Assembly (NCBI GenBank): GCA_964030475.1
Contig: CAXIPT010000004.1
Coordinates: 4,270,211 to 4,334,210, forward strand
Reading direction: 5' to 3'
Length of the DNA stretch: 64,000 nt
Origin: Tethya wilhelma
Lineage: Eukaryota; Porifera; Demospongiae; Tethyida; Tethyidae
Positions within the stretch are counted from its first letter, which is position 1. Every line of letters starts with the position of its first letter. The position numbers and the translations under genes were made by a program. This document shows, one piece after another, positions 11,831 through 24,844 of the stretch. Under the pieces are notes generated by a model that made no database searches, was not told the origin of the DNA, and worked only from the letters and a program-made list of their open reading frames with translations.

Positions 11831-12492
11831 GGATCTTATAAGTAGGAGTGTTCAGGAGCAGAGAGATGAGGCTTTAGGGGAACATCTTAAACAGGAAGTG
11901 ATATATGCATTCAAAAATTATGACATATGTGCTGTTACAAATCAACTAACAATTTTTATGAGATTAGAGCAAAAGACAGTACGTGATATTTTGGTGTAAT
12001 GAGTGCGTAGCTATAGTGATGTATTCTGGGATTCTCATGGGTCATTTGCATGCAAATCTCCCACATAAGCCACTGATCATTATTGTATACAACCATCACT
12101 GGTTAATAAATCATACCAACAAACTTGATAGATAATATTTACAGATATTTATAGATGATATTTTATTATAAAGCTATGAAAACTCATAGTAGTATTAAGT
12201 AAAATTGCAATCCATCCTGTATATTTGTGTCAGACTGCTAGTTTATTCTAGCTGACCTTCAGCATATGTTGTTTGTATGCTGTAACGCAATATTGATATT
12301 AATAATAATAAATAACTTCAAGATCATCTTGGCACAGGTTAGGAGGATGACAAAGAGATATCCATTTCAGGGGCAAACTAACAACATGCTCTGGAAGTAG
12401 TAATTTGTATGGAAGGCTTGCCTGTGATCTCCAACAGACTCAGTAAGAGCTAGAAAAAAGGAAACAAACATATAATGCTTGACAAGATACAT

Positions 12493-12527
<35 letters not shown>

Positions 12528-12672
12528 CATGACTGATTGCCACATACTTACGGGTGTTCCAACTAGTGTTCACCATTGACCCACGGTGACCCCAAGCAAT
12601 GTGATCTTCACACATCCAGTAACTGGCAATTAGCATCTAAAAACTTTGTGTGCTAGGCAATAATACACAAAC

Positions 12673-12724
<52 letters not shown>

Positions 12725-13800
12725 GTACTTTCAACGTGCAATATTTAGCTGTTGGAGTATAGGGCCTTTCATTCCTTCCGACTGGATGGTTCATGAGGCA
12801 CAGGTGTCATATTTGAGAAATATAATTTATATCATTAAGTAAATCTTTACAAGCAATGAAAATTCCTGTACTTGGCTTTGTAGAAATTAAATAAGACACT
12901 GGCAAGTGAGGATTGCTCTGGGCAATTAAGACAGATCAGTTTGAAACACTGTAGTTTAATATTGTCAAAATTACTTTATTCTGGGAACTGTATTCTATCA
13001 ATGGAGAACCTGTACTACTGTTCAGTTTATAGCACAGTGGTAAAAGATATTCATAATGCATGGTTGCCAAGAATATGCTAATTGGCTATGAATATTAGTG
13101 AGAGTCAAAGTTCATATGCCTTTATCCCTAATTTGCCGTCTCTGGCTAGGAAAATGCTTCATAATCACTAACCATTCAATGTGAAGTATTCAACACGTAA
13201 AATGGAAATGCTGCACAAAATCAAACATCAGACAAAATTATGATAAAACACAATTTTAATGCCGTATGCACAGCTAATAAACGATTTGGTTGCTCACTCT
13301 TATAAAATATTTTGGACATCGTTTCCAGTCAAATTCAATCACTACTGGTCTATTTCAATTAAACAACTCCCCCAAAAAATAGAACTATAATTTTTTGTAG
13401 CCAGATAGCAACTTTGGAGGACTATAACTTTGATAGCTAGCATAATAAATAAGCGGCTAGAATTGCTAGCCATACATTGATTCAATATTTATTAGTTTAT
13501 GAAAGCAAACAAGCATTTTATGTGTGAATTACAAGCCATCAACAACTTGCAGCTGAAGCTAGTTAGTAGATCTGCCCAAGTGGACTCAAGAAACTCATGT
13601 CCACTTTCTCCCCCCTACATAGTGGTTCTTCTCATTGCACACATGACATGGACTTCAAACTTCTGTGCACAATTAAACTACATACAAAACATGGCATATA
13701 TACTGTACACTAATTAGCATATTCATAAAATATGATGTGAATATATGGATTAGTATATGTAATTATGTCGATTGTACAAAGCACCAGTAAGAAACTTGGG
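11831..13800. other. Intergenic with two microsatellites
   Basis: An (AC)n run at 12493-12526 and a (TC)n run at 12676-12722. A short open stretch continues downstream of the Gypsy fragment to a stop near 11998 without recognisable motifs. No supported genes. Confidence 0.55.
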
Positions 13801-15049
13801 CCCTATGGGCCATAATATCTTGCTGGTGCTTAGGCTAGTCGACTCTTCAGGGGTGATGCTGTGGATAGGGCACTTCTAGTCGCGTCCTTCAAGGTCTCGA
13901 AACGTCTTCCATGCTCCCACAAGGGACACCTCAAGTCCCAATTTTTGAACTTCGGCATCTCTTTCCAAGGACACCAAGGCAGCTGTGGAGTTGGCGAGGG
14001 ACGTGCAAGTATCCCCCTCTTTCTTCCATCCCATCCCCAAGTTTGAAGATGCAGCGTCCTAGCATCCCTTTTCCATGGGCGATAATATCCCTGAGCATCA
14101 CCAAAGTGTCCCCAGAGAGATACGGCTACCCTTCTCTGAGCAGCTTTCTATGTGTCTCACAGCGTCCCCAGAATCTGACGGATGATCCACTGTGTGTTTG
14201 GAACAATTGTCAGTCAGAGTCTCTCTGCTGCATTTCAATGTACATTTTCCGAGCATTGTCTGTCGTTTCGAGCTGGACAGAGCTCTTACAAACTATCTTT
14301 TAAAAGACTGGGATTGCCACATAGTGTGCTGGGACAGTGTACGTCCCAATGAATTGTATTGCTGGGATTTGTTTGCTGAGATGGGTGTGCTTGTGGCTTG
14401 CCCAGTGTCATTTTAGAGTGCCTCTACAAAATCAAATCCTTAGTGACATTGTTTCAGGGACATCTAATTGCTGTCTGCATTATATGCAGTTTGTTTTGAA
14501 GTTTAACATGTCAGTACATGTGATTATGAATAATGGCAAAATAATTTTTCGGAATAGGAACTATAATTATTTACTAAAGTATACACATGTATGCATAATA
14601 ATGTTTACAAGTATAGTTATTGGGTTAGAATGGTTATGAGTCAAAATAAGATGCTGTTAGTTTTTTCATCAGTCAATAGTTACTTACTGGACTTGTGCAG
14701 GTTTTTTGCGATGTCAGTTCGTTTATGGTGGCATTTGCATGTTGTTTTTTTGCTCTTAATTGGTACTCAGGGGAGTTAAGGCTGCCTATGCTTAATTTAT
14801 TCGAAATTTAAAGTAATGTGTCTATCTCCTAAACGATGGCCTATATAACCATGGCAACACATACAGATGATCACCAAACTTGCCTCAACATGTTCATCGA
14901 GTTAATTTGGTCATGTGACATGCATATCATGAATAATTGTGATTTCTTGAATTCTTATGAATAATTAATTATGCGGTGGTGAATATGGTTGCTATGGCAA
15001 CCAAATTTTTTCCAGTGAGTCGTCTAATATTGGAGTATGTCAATCTGCC
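13801..15049. other. Intergenic, no supported gene
   Basis: Several overlapping open frames of 60-130 codons exist between 13861 and 14780, but in different frames and without any domain. I treat them as chance. Confidence 0.45.
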
Positions 15050-15171
15050 CTGAAAAAAGGGATCCGATATATGCGCATAAAGATATAAGCAGTTTTGTGT
15101 ACGTAGCACAACAGGTGTGACTGCTTTTTGGTTAATAAATTTATGCGCATATATCGGATCCCTTTTTTCAG
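15050..15171. repeat. 122-bp near-perfect palindromic element with 32-bp arms
   Basis: The left arm 15050-15081 (CTGAAAAAAGGGATCCGATA...) is the exact reverse complement, apart from an indel-free match I checked by eye, of 15140-15171. The 58-bp loop contains AAGATATAAGCAGTTTTGTG. It could be a foldback MITE or a transcribed hairpin. No clear target duplication. Confidence 0.85.
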
Positions 15172-15775
15172 CTGACTCTGGGTCTAGTCTGTAGTCAACC
15201 ATGTAACAAGGTTGTATATTTCTTTAGATTGGCCTGAAGTTGCAGAAAGGTTGTAATCTGTACAGGTCTGTGACAAGGTTGTAAATTTCCTAGAGTTGCA
15301 GAAAGATTGTCTCAGTAAACTGTACATGTGACAAGGTAGATTTCCAGAGTTTGCTGCAGACAATTATACGTTAGTAGTGACAGTGATTTTTACTGTGTTG
15401 GTTTTTATAAGCTGATCACTATGCTGGTAAAACTAGCTGAGGGCGAGATGAAGAGTACACTCTGAGGTAGAAATACTTTTCAATTATTCCTTATAAAATG
15501 CCTGATCATGATCACTCAGCATGTTGTCTGTTAGTGTGGCCAGGGGTTCAGTCGGGCTAGTAGCTATTGGACAAGCTTCTGTGTTTGTCTAATATTTTAG
15601 ATTATATGTCAATTATTTTTCGTTGATGACTGGAGCTACTGTTCTACTGGGATTGGTAGGTGGAATCAAGCCAACTTTGCCCAGAGGCCCAGAGAACCTC
15701 TTTTCATGCTACAATAAGGGGTAGCCACACCTGCTGGCAATGCCCATTTGTAAATGTGCATTATTTAGAATCAAC

Positions 15776-16020
15776 AGAAGATACTGTATAGCGGGAAATT
15801 TTCGAGGGGAGAAATTTTTTGCGAATTTTGCGGTTTGGCAGCTTTTCGCGAAAATTTTCCCCCACGAAATTTGTAAGGTATGTGGTCCACAAGTGCATAC
15901 GTAACGCGCTCACTAAGTTAACCCCGAAAGACGTACACGCAAAATTATAACTTAGACATTCCTGGTAGCCACAATATCCGGAAACCAAACTCAGTGGTTT
16001 CTATGGGATATACTGTAATG
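15776..16020. mobile_element. MITE-like sequence with TACTGTATAGCGGGAAATTT end
   Basis: The left end TACTGTATAGCGGGAAATTT is the terminus of a family with related ends at 20855-20905, 53785-54203 and 56999-57210. Inside is an imperfect hairpin (GAAATTTTTTGCG against CGCGAAAATTTTC). The right boundary is uncertain; GGATATACTGTAAT at 16008-16021 may be the other end. Confidence 0.45.
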
Positions 16021-18126
16021 GGGGAACTCTTATAAATCAAAACGAAGCACGTGGCCAGGATCAGACGACTGAGAGAAGCATGGTGGTGCAAGTTTCGATT
16101 TTCTAGCAGCTTCCTGGCCCAAGTTACGGCACTTTTGCTCAAACCATCTTGTGCAGGCGTGTTTGAAGTCCGTGTAGAAACACAAGCACCACACAAAAGC
16201 AGAAGTTTTGTCAAAGAAAAGGTACGCTTGTAGGGGAAAGAAATGAAGTGGTAGTTATCTGACAATAAATTTGGTTCGGTGGTAACCTTTTTTTTAAGGG
16301 AGATAACTGTGTTCCAAATATGGGGAATATGCATATACATTTTGTAGTAGCTCCCATTATAATAAGAGCATGCAAATACAGCAAAGGGTGGCTATAACTT
16401 TCTTTTCTTTATCGGGGGACATGCACTGATGTTGCATGGTGCATTGTGAAGGAAATGTTCCTTCATTTTGTGATGGAGTTTTTCTACTGGGTCAGCAATG
16501 GTTTGGTATAGGTCCTTTCCAATCCATTGAAATAGGCATGAAAGGATTCCGCTCCTTGCTCTCCAAGTAGCCCAAATCCGACATGCCATTCCTTTTACCA
16601 CGGAACTACATGTGCTTAAAGCATGTGGAGTTTGGGTGTGATCGTAGCCTCCGGGTAGTTGTCCCGGTAAATTGTCAGGAAAGTGGTGATATTGTTGCCT
16701 ATTAATATGGAGATGAGAGGTAACATCACTGTACAGTTGTGTGTACACTGTTTATCTACTGTACATGCAGACATACTGAGGGTGTCTCTCTCACTGTCTG
16801 TCACACTGCCTGCCTTGTCGTACACCTTGTGACACTCAGCAAAAGAGCGGAATGCCAAAAGTGACTTACAGGATTCAGCAACTGCTTCGTCTTGCATTTC
16901 AAGTGTAAACCGGCTTGCCACTGACACCATTGATTGGCACATACGCTCAAGGTTCTCTTCCGTTAGGAGCCATAAAATATGTGTGTGGATGCATATTTTT
17001 TTGGTGTCTGTTTGATATTTTATTGTTTTGCACCTTTAGTGTTTGGTGTACATGGTTACCGACAAACGTACCACTATAGTACACTTGCCAGTGAACACTG
17101 AAAGATGCAAGAGCTGTGTCCAGCCCCTTAACAAAAGGCCCATCTTCCTTCTTGAAGCTCTTCTGGACCTTTGCTTCAAGTGTGGTTATTCTGTTCTCCT
17201 GTTTGTACAATGTCAGACAGGTAAATGAGTTTGTGGTATTGTACTACACATTATTCTGTACCAGAGTCTTCAGCTGCTCTCTTAATGACTGCACCTCTGA
17301 TTGTAAGTCAAGCAGTCTTGAATCTTGCACATCCTCTGACTCAGAAAACATGATGAGCAGGGTGGCCACTTGATCCAAGTGTGACACTTCAACTCTCAGT
17401 GTAAAGGTACCAGGACAAAGTAAGTGAATATTGAATAACTACAATCGTGCTAGAACTTTCAGTTACCTGTTTGCTTGTTCCTCCAGCTTAATCTTCTCCT
17501 CCAAAGCAACAACATACTGTGAGTAGGTGGCACCACCATCATCACTACTATCCTCCAAAACCACCTTAAGGTCTAGCTTGTGGCAAGCATCCTCCATCAA
17601 AGTAAACAGGTGATAGAATATCCCAAGTGTGATATGCAGACCTGGAGGACACACCTATCAAGAAGTAAGTCTATAACTTGAACCTACCTCATATAATGTC
17701 TATGTTTGTTTACTTACTTGGGACAGAGGCAATTTAAACATGGTTTTGTGGATGGCATTGTTAAACAGCTTCACCCGTTTCAGGTTTGATCCAGCTGCTG
17801 CAAACCTTTCATTATCTAAAATTATTGAGTCTGTTGTCCGTAGCCAAAACTTGGGTGTGGGTGAGAGTGAGAGATAGGGCACTCTCAGGTGCTCTGATCT
17901 TCTTCCCCCTGTTATTTAATATCAAAATCATGCAGGAACCATAATGTGTATCAATAACTCTAAACACTGAATATGAGGGTACCTCCATGTGTGGGTCTCC
18001 AGCTCTTCAATCTGGTGCTTATAGCGGTCAAGACAAAGGTGCAGATTCGTCAGGGTGTCTGATGCCTCAAACAAGCAAAAAACAACCGTGTTTTCTGGAG
18101 AGTTAGGGTGAGGCACATTACACAAG

Positions 18127-19138
18127 TAAAAAAAAACATTGGAAATGTAGGAATGGCTAAATCGTAAAAAGAACTCGGACAAGATGGAATGGCTGTTAGA
18201 GTGTGTGCAGAATTCTTCTGCAAATAACAATCTCCTCATTGAGTCTCTCAATTTGCCCACAGGAAGAATTCCTTGCACACTCTAACAGCCATTCCATCTT
18301 GTTTGCGTTCTTTTTACGATTTAGCCATTCCTGTGTCTCATTACATTTCCAATGTTTTTTTTTGCTTGTTCTCATTTTTCCATAATTCTACAAATTACAT
18401 TTGAGTTGGTGTGTGTAGTTAGTAGTCTGGCAAGCCAGACTCACAACCGGAGCCAGTCGCAGGCTGCTGAGCTGGTAAGTTGTGTAGCCTAGCTGAAGTG
18501 AAACACACATCTCAGTCATTTGGAGGCAGGAGCTGTATCATAAAGTTTACTTGTCTTTCTATATGTTATGATAATCAAAGTCCTGATTCATCTCTTAAGA
18601 AGAGCAACCAGGTATCACAAAATTGTTCCAGGCAACTTCAGTGCATTTAATTCCAAATAACGCACACTTTTGTGTGTGTAAAGGGTCGTCAATTCGAATT
18701 TTCTAGAAGCTAATGAATTATGCATGAATGTAGAAATTAATGGCAGCCATATGGAGGAGGCGCTTTTCGTCTTGTATCTAACTACTCAACGAGAGGCACT
18801 AAAAACCGATGGCAAAAGAGACTGTCCCGGAAGAAACCAAGTTCGTTCGTTCAAGAATCAGCTTCTGAAAGTGAATAGTCTCTGAGAAAAGTTTAGCCAA
18901 GATGGAAGAAGTAGAAGAATAACAAGATGGAGAAAATTGGAGGTTTGGCATGTTTATGTTTGTTACTTTAGCGATGGTTTTAGGCCATGTTTTTGGGCTC
19001 ATTAGAGCTAAATAGTAGCTTAAGAAGCCTTTTAGTGCTAAGTGCTCAGTTTTTGCAGAGTTATTCGCGTGAATATTTGTATTGCGCAAATGGACCATCC
19101 GTGCCATTCCTGTGTACCCAGTACTACAGTACTGGGAA
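18127..19138 (-). mobile_element. X-P composite non-autonomous element, copy 2, inserted in copy B
   Basis: Begins with the palindromic block P (18127-18365: ATTGGAAATGTAGGAATGGC ... GCCATTCCTGTG ... CATTTCCAATGTTT) and ends with block X in reverse (GCGCACTTTTGTG region about 18660, ending ACAGTACTGGGAAT at 19138). Copy A of the host element reads straight through the same point (CATTACAT/ATCTGAAAGG), so the insertion lies inside a coding exon, between FQI and CNVPHPN of the GDKGG domain. Confidence 0.8.
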
Positions 19139-20099
19139 TATCTGAAAGGCCATCTTGAAGCTCTTGCCACCCTTGTCACCACCAATTTTGAGCCAAATCT
19201 CATCTTCTGGTATTCCAGCTGGCCAGATCAAGCGATGTACTCTGAGGACATTAGGCAATGGAGTTTGTCCTGTGAATTTCGTTTTTTTGTGTGTAAAAAC
19301 TACCTGTACCTTCTGTTGTCGTCGTCATTGAACTCAAGCATGTCCTGTACCTTCCTCCATAGGTCAGGCACATAAGAGACCGCAACATTATGGATCTCTT
19401 CACCACCGGAAGAAAGAGCGTGAGACAGGGGAGCCAGTTCTGTCACTAGGTTGTCACCCATTAACTCTGCAGCCTCGGCTCTCATCTTCTTCTCAGGTGC
19501 TAACCCTATCCCCCTTGATCTCATCCATCTATGCATGTCAAATATGTTATTGAGAGTGCATAATAACACATTTCTGTACCTCTTCATAACCCTCAGCTTT
19601 CGCCAAAGAAGTTGGAGGTCAGCCTTCATTGCGAGTGTGTCTTTCGGGCTTACAACAACTCTGAAGCTACCTGGCACCTTAGAGAGCTCGTCCATGATCT
19701 TCTGTCTCTCTGCCTTGCCACTTGAGGATATCTCGTGGGAAAGCTGGGTAGCCTCTGACTCACCACCTCCACTCACTCTCTTTCTCACTGCTCGGAGTTC
19801 ACTACTTCGACGCCTCACAGTGCTGCTGCCGGCAGATGCTGATGTCACTCTAGGAGAGCTCACTGGCATTAGTGTGAGTGGCTGTGTATGTATATTATAT
19901 GCAATTATGTAGTTGTGTATTGGTTTGCTTGAACATTGTGAACTCACTTGACCTCCTGTCTTCAGCTGCACAGCCTTGTTATCTGAAGTTGTGAGACTAC
20001 GCTTCACGAGCACAGTTTGAAGCTTCTGCTCCAAACTCGAGAGGGGGGCATCTTTTGGTCTCTCCAGGATGTCCCTGAGAGTGGGTTGTGGTGATAGCT

Positions 20100-20740
20100 G
20101 ACTAGGAACAGGTGAGCAATCGTTGGTCACATGCTGTCTATGTTGCCCAAGCTTCATTCTTTGATTACACTTCACACACACTACCTTTAGTTCTGAAAGG
20201 AGGTGTATCACTAGCTCGCTTGCTCTTCTGATGGTGGTGAAATCTTCTAGGGTGTGTGCACCACAAGAAGGACAAGACAGGGACTTAGACTCTCTTAGTC
20301 GCTCACAGCAACACTGCACAAACTATTGTTGAGCAACCCGTTAGCTCTATTGGTCTGTCCACAATGTTCTGAGACAAAGAGCATGTCAGGTATGCTGAAT
20401 ATGTGGGCTCATGCGTGGGCTTGATGTACCGGGTTTCTGTGATAGACGTTGGACTAGTCTTTCTGATGTGGTTTATAGCTGAAAGAGGAGACACGATCGG
20501 AGGACGGCCAGCCTTAGTCACCTTCTTTGGCCTTCCACCCTTTCGTAATTGGGAAATGTGATTGCACACTACACAATCTGTCTCGCTAGCACTGTGCTCT
20601 GACCACTCAAAGAGAGTAGTTGTGTGCGAATACTGTCTTCCTTGTAAAAAAGCCCGACTATCTGCATAAATGGAGCCATTACATGCATGGCAGAAGTTGG
20701 TTGGATGGATAGTGTGAAAAGTGTTTTTTCTCCATTGTTG
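20100..20740 (-). pseudogene. RAG1-like N-terminal zinc and RING region of copy B
   Basis: Frame 1 reads HTIHPTNFCHACNGSIYADS (about 20725-20665), then TLFEWSEHSASETDCVVCNH, then LRKGGRPKKVTKAGRPP. After about 45 residues comes RPIELTGCSTIVCAV, and following a one-base shift at about 20315 CCERLRESKSLSCPSCGAHT, then ELVIHLLSELKVVCVKCNQR and MKLGQHRQHVTNDC. Vertebrate RAG1 has the same order: an I-H-P-x-x-F-C-x-x-C motif, a W-x(n)-C-x-x-C motif, the RING finger, then a C2H2-type element followed by an LxxYxxH-like stretch. The single-base shift inside the RING breaks this copy. Confidence 0.7.
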
Positions 20741-20787
20741 TCATGGTAAGCCACACCCATTTTTCCAATATTTCTTTCCGTATGCAT

Positions 20788-22169
20788 GTATCTAATTAAC
20801 AGACTAAGTGAGCGCAGTGAAACACTCGTGGGTCGTCACGTATAGTTGAGACGCAATCCACGAAAATTTTCCCCGTGAAAAAAAAATTCCTGCTATACGG
20901 TAGACCTTTAAAAACAATGGAGTGCATGATAATTTTTAGTTTAATTAATAAAAAAGTTTTTAACTAGAATATTTAGGATTGTTGAGCTGAGCATGTGTTA
21001 TGTCATCTGTACGCAAAATATAGTGTGATCCATTGCAATTTTGAGTAAAATTCCTATGCCAGATCGACACTGTTTATGTAACACACACACGAATCATTTC
21101 TCTTCAGTGATGCTTTTAGATGAAACAATAGAGTGATTGATTGACAAATAGTTCCTATTCCCCTGAGTTAATCTGGCAAGAAGACAAGTAGAGCCATCAT
21201 CAACAGTGATCTCAGCATTCCAGACATCGACATTTCTGGTGATATCACAGACCTAAAGTAACTTGTCAAAAGCACATGTACATAACCTTGCCTATTATCA
21301 TATATGCACTCAGTATACACACCTTATAGTGTCTTTAATTTTCTGTCTGTCTCACTTCCACCTCCTGGATCAATGCCTACTGTTAACATAACTCAGACTC
21401 ACTTTATGGACAGACAACTGACAGCTCCACCAATGATGAGCCGCGGACCTCCTATCCCTGATGCAGTGGCTTGCTCCAGAATCTCCAACAGTACCGATTT
21501 CTAGCACTCCACTGAATCTAGGAATACCACCAATCTCCAGCACTTAAGTACCAATCTCCATGACACTAACGCCAGCTTTACCCCACCAATAACAGTTTTT
21601 AGCCCACAACTAAGGCGACCCGTGTCCTGTGGCATCTTGTCCTCAACAGCACATCTCCAGCAAGAGTTGCTGTAAGGATTAGAAGGAGGGGTAGAAGACA
21701 ATCTCGGCCAGACCCTTTTTCATTGTAAGTGCATACTAACTTGTGTCATATTCAATTGCTAATAAATTAGCCTAGGCCTTGACTAGTGCCACAACATGAT
21801 TTATGCTTTTGTAGATATGCATTTCTTATCACTAGTTTGATATAATGGTGAGACCAAATTAAGGTCTACACAACCCTCAGTCTAGTTGAAAAAGACAACT
21901 TGTTCAGTTTTCAATGTGGGTGTGAACATCACATGACGCTAGTTGGCAAGAGCTAGAGATTGATCCTACGTGGCAAATTGGGCACAGGATGTGTGAATAT
22001 CGACTACAGTTGATTTCGTTTGCATTTGAACATTGTGTTGGCATGTTGTGTGTGCATGTTGACTCATTGCACAATTACATTGGGCTGTTACGTAAACGTT
22101 GATTCATGCATGACCTATGACCAGTTGGCGGTACAGTACTAATGGTAGCTACGCGAAAGTGAGTTGTGA
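20788..22169. other. Intergenic; MITE end at 20855-20905
   Basis: CACGAAAATTTTCCCCGTG and TGCTATACGGTAGA near 20855-20905 look like an end of the TATAGCGGGAAATTT family. The open frames at 21304-21701 lie on both strands of one segment without domains. No gene supported. Confidence 0.45.
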
Positions 22170-23095
22170 TTCGGTGAAAATGAAACTGTAGTCTGCAAAG
22201 AGAGTTCTGATGCTACCCATGATAGAATGGTAGTTCTCTGGCAACAGGAAGACAGATGTATCTACTGGTATAATACTATAGCAATTTAAGTGGTCAGAGA
22301 GCTTCAGTAGATAGCCATGATGAAGTTGTTATAAAGTACAAAAAACATTAGAAATGTAAATCAAACAGGAATGGCCAAATCGTAAAAAAGCGAGCAAACA
22401 AGATAGGAACGGTTGTCAGATTGAGCGAAGAGTTCATTTCACTGTGTCATCTATGTTCATATCCCTACTGAGCTCAATGACATTGTAGACATAGGAATGA
22501 ACTCGCTCAATCTGACAATCATTCCTATCTTGTTTGCTCACTTTTTTTACGATTTGGCCAATCCTACATTTGATTTACATTTCTAATGTTTTAGTACTTA
22601 CTTGTTCTATTTTTTTCGAATAATTGTTTATGATATCAGTGGAACTTCAGGCTGAGCAGAGAACTTGCCTGGCAACGGTCGATGCAGCCTTTCAGACAGC
22701 TGAAAATCTAAACCTCCAAGCAGGCTACGAGATTTGTGTCAATTAAATGTGTGTCTTGCTAGCTATTGACTCCCTACTGAAGAACTGAACACAGAGAACA
22801 AGAGGATAGGATCTAGGACAGAATTTGCTGACTTGGGTGCACGCAATAGATTCCAAATAACGCGCCCCTGAATGTGGAAAGGGTCGTTAGGCTAGCTAGC
22901 TATGAATAATGCATGAGTCTAGAAATTAATGGCAGTGCCGTATGGAGAAGCGCTTTTCACCTTGTATCTAGGGACTCAAAGAGAGGCACAAAAAACCGAT
23001 GGCAAAAGCGATTGAAGACAAAGAAACCAAGTTTGTTCGTTCAAGATCAGCTTCTAAAAGTGAATGGTATTTGAGATATGGCGTGAGAAGATAGA
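22170..23095 (-). mobile_element. X-P composite non-autonomous element, copy 3, inserted in hAT copy
   Basis: Reverse complement of 7.71-8.70 kb. It retains both arms of palindrome P (22338-22600, centred near 22465), the spacer with CAGCTGAAAATCTAAACCTC and part of block X (GATTCCAAATAACGCGCCCC onward). Block X is truncated at about 23095, where hAT C-terminal coding sequence begins (AACTTCAGTGAACTCTTCG). Confidence 0.75.
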
Positions 23096-24844
23096 ATTAT
23101 CCTGCATAGTTGAACTTCAGTGAACTCTTCGAATAAGGCATCATCAAGTTCCTTTGGTGACTCATATGGTAGCCGAGTCCTAAACCTGTTTACATGTATA
23201 CAAAATAGAAACGAAAGCTTGATTCACTTATACAATTTTGTCTACGTGTATATCAGCAAAATATTATACCTGTCAACAAAGTACTCCACTTGAGAAAATA
23301 ATACTGACAAAGCTAGCATTCCTGAGTAAATCATCTTTCAGCGGAAGGTTATCTAGTGCGTACTCCAATGCTCATACATAGAATGCTCTGACGCCTTTGT
23401 AAACCTGAGTAAATTGAGAAGATATTTCTCCATCTTCCAATAACTCTCGTTTGGTTGTTAAGCTCTCGTTTGGTTATGATTCCTACAAAAATTGACTGAT
23501 CTACATGTGCATGTACACATATGTGAATAATTACCTGTGTAAACAAAATGTATGTCAAACAAACCTTCAAGCTGATCTTCATGTTCCTTGTATTTAATGG
23601 TGTAAAAATCACCTTCAGCTACCCTGATAGCAGTTATTGGCAACCCAGTTAACTTGGTAGGAAAGGATATCATCTGCTCATAAATGACTGGAATTAGGGG
23701 ATGCTCCCTTTGAATGAACATATTAAAATGGATAAAGAGTTGAAGAACAGCCTGATAAAACAGAAAGTGGATTTGAGTCATGGGATTTGAAAATAGATCC
23801 TGTAGGCGTTCAAAGCGTGGGAAACAATCATCTGTATATAAAGTTAAACAGCAATTACTGTAACAATTGCATACATGTGTCGAAGTCATTACCTATAATA
23901 TGTACCTTCTGAGAGAAAATAGCTTCTCAATGAATCATATTGCAAAAGAACAGGGCCAACAGCTCTTTCCAAACCGAGCCACCTGGTAGATGCATGTTTA
24001 ACTATCTCCCGGTAATTGGTATCACAGAAGCTGCAGTACTCAGACAGACTAGCTTTCCTCTTTGTACTATTGTCAAACCAATAGTAAAGGTCAATTACCA
24101 TGTCTTCCTTGTAACCTTAAAGAATATACATGAACAACCACAAACCATCATGACAAAAGTAATAATTTAAACAGTGGCAAAGTTATACCTTTTCATATGC
24201 ATCTCCAGCTTTACTTGCTACAATAATATTATGACATGGGCAACCGATGACAGATATGGCAGGGTTCACAGCTAGGATCCTAGTCTTATGGAGTTAGTAC
24301 AACCCATATTTACCGAAGTGTTGTCGAGGCCTATATATGCCTACGCAATTATCCCATGTAATACTATGCTTGCTTCTTTCATCTTTGAAAAAATACCCTC
24401 GAAAGTGCATAGGGTCCACTCTGCATGGTATCAATCAACTTCTGTTGATAATAGGGTCCATTAATAATGAAAGCTGTTTTGGTTTGCTTCATGCAATGCA
24501 TACTTCTGAGCAATCTCACTATCTGAAAAGATGTCCTGAAATAATTTTGTCAGCTCATCAGCAAGAGGCACGTTATTCTGCACCAACATTGTAGCTACTT
24601 TCACTTCAGCACACATGACCCATTGATAATAAAACATAAGTAAAAGTAAAGATAATAGCCTCTTATTGACAGGTATACCTTCTCAGATATGGTACTTGAC
24701 ACAGCTGAAACTTAAGTATTGATTGTGACTTTCCTGCTGCCTTATGTTGGCTATATGCATTGGTTTTCCAATGTGTCTTTTTACATCTATCTTTCCCATA
24801 TGTCCACAGCTTATCTTTCGATTACAAATAGTACACAAGAATTT

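Larger units (their letters stand above)
16392..20787 (-). mobile_element. RAG1-N-terminal-like (N-RAG-TP-like) element, copy B
   Basis: Longer copy of the element at 1-6.05 kb, read right to left. Order: RAG1-like zinc/RING region (20740-20100); linker and helical block (20100-19300); GDKGG domain (19240-19140 and 18125-17985); exons near 17880-17710, 17654-17463 (bounded by GTAACT donor) and about 17400-17225; FSVHWQVYYSGTFVGNHVHQ (about 17130-17050); ECHKVYDKAGSVTDSE and IYRDNYPEATITPKLHML (16900-16616); and a C-terminal YQTIADPVEKLHHKMKEHF to the stop at 16392. A glycine/glutamate-rich motif expected after the KLHML block is frame-scrambled. The GDKGG exon is split by the 1-kb element at 18127-19138. 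Known N-RAG-TP proteins join a RAG1-like N-terminus to a different transposase-like body; this fits, but assignment is by eye. Confidence 0.75.

Noticed and set aside
13861..14779. Cluster of plus-strand ORFs of 60-130 residues
   Set aside because: Different overlapping frames, no domain, no splice logic.
19451..19912. Plus-strand 153-residue ORF, also its match at 5365-5817
   Set aside because: Antisense of the conserved minus-strand coding block of the RAG1-like element.
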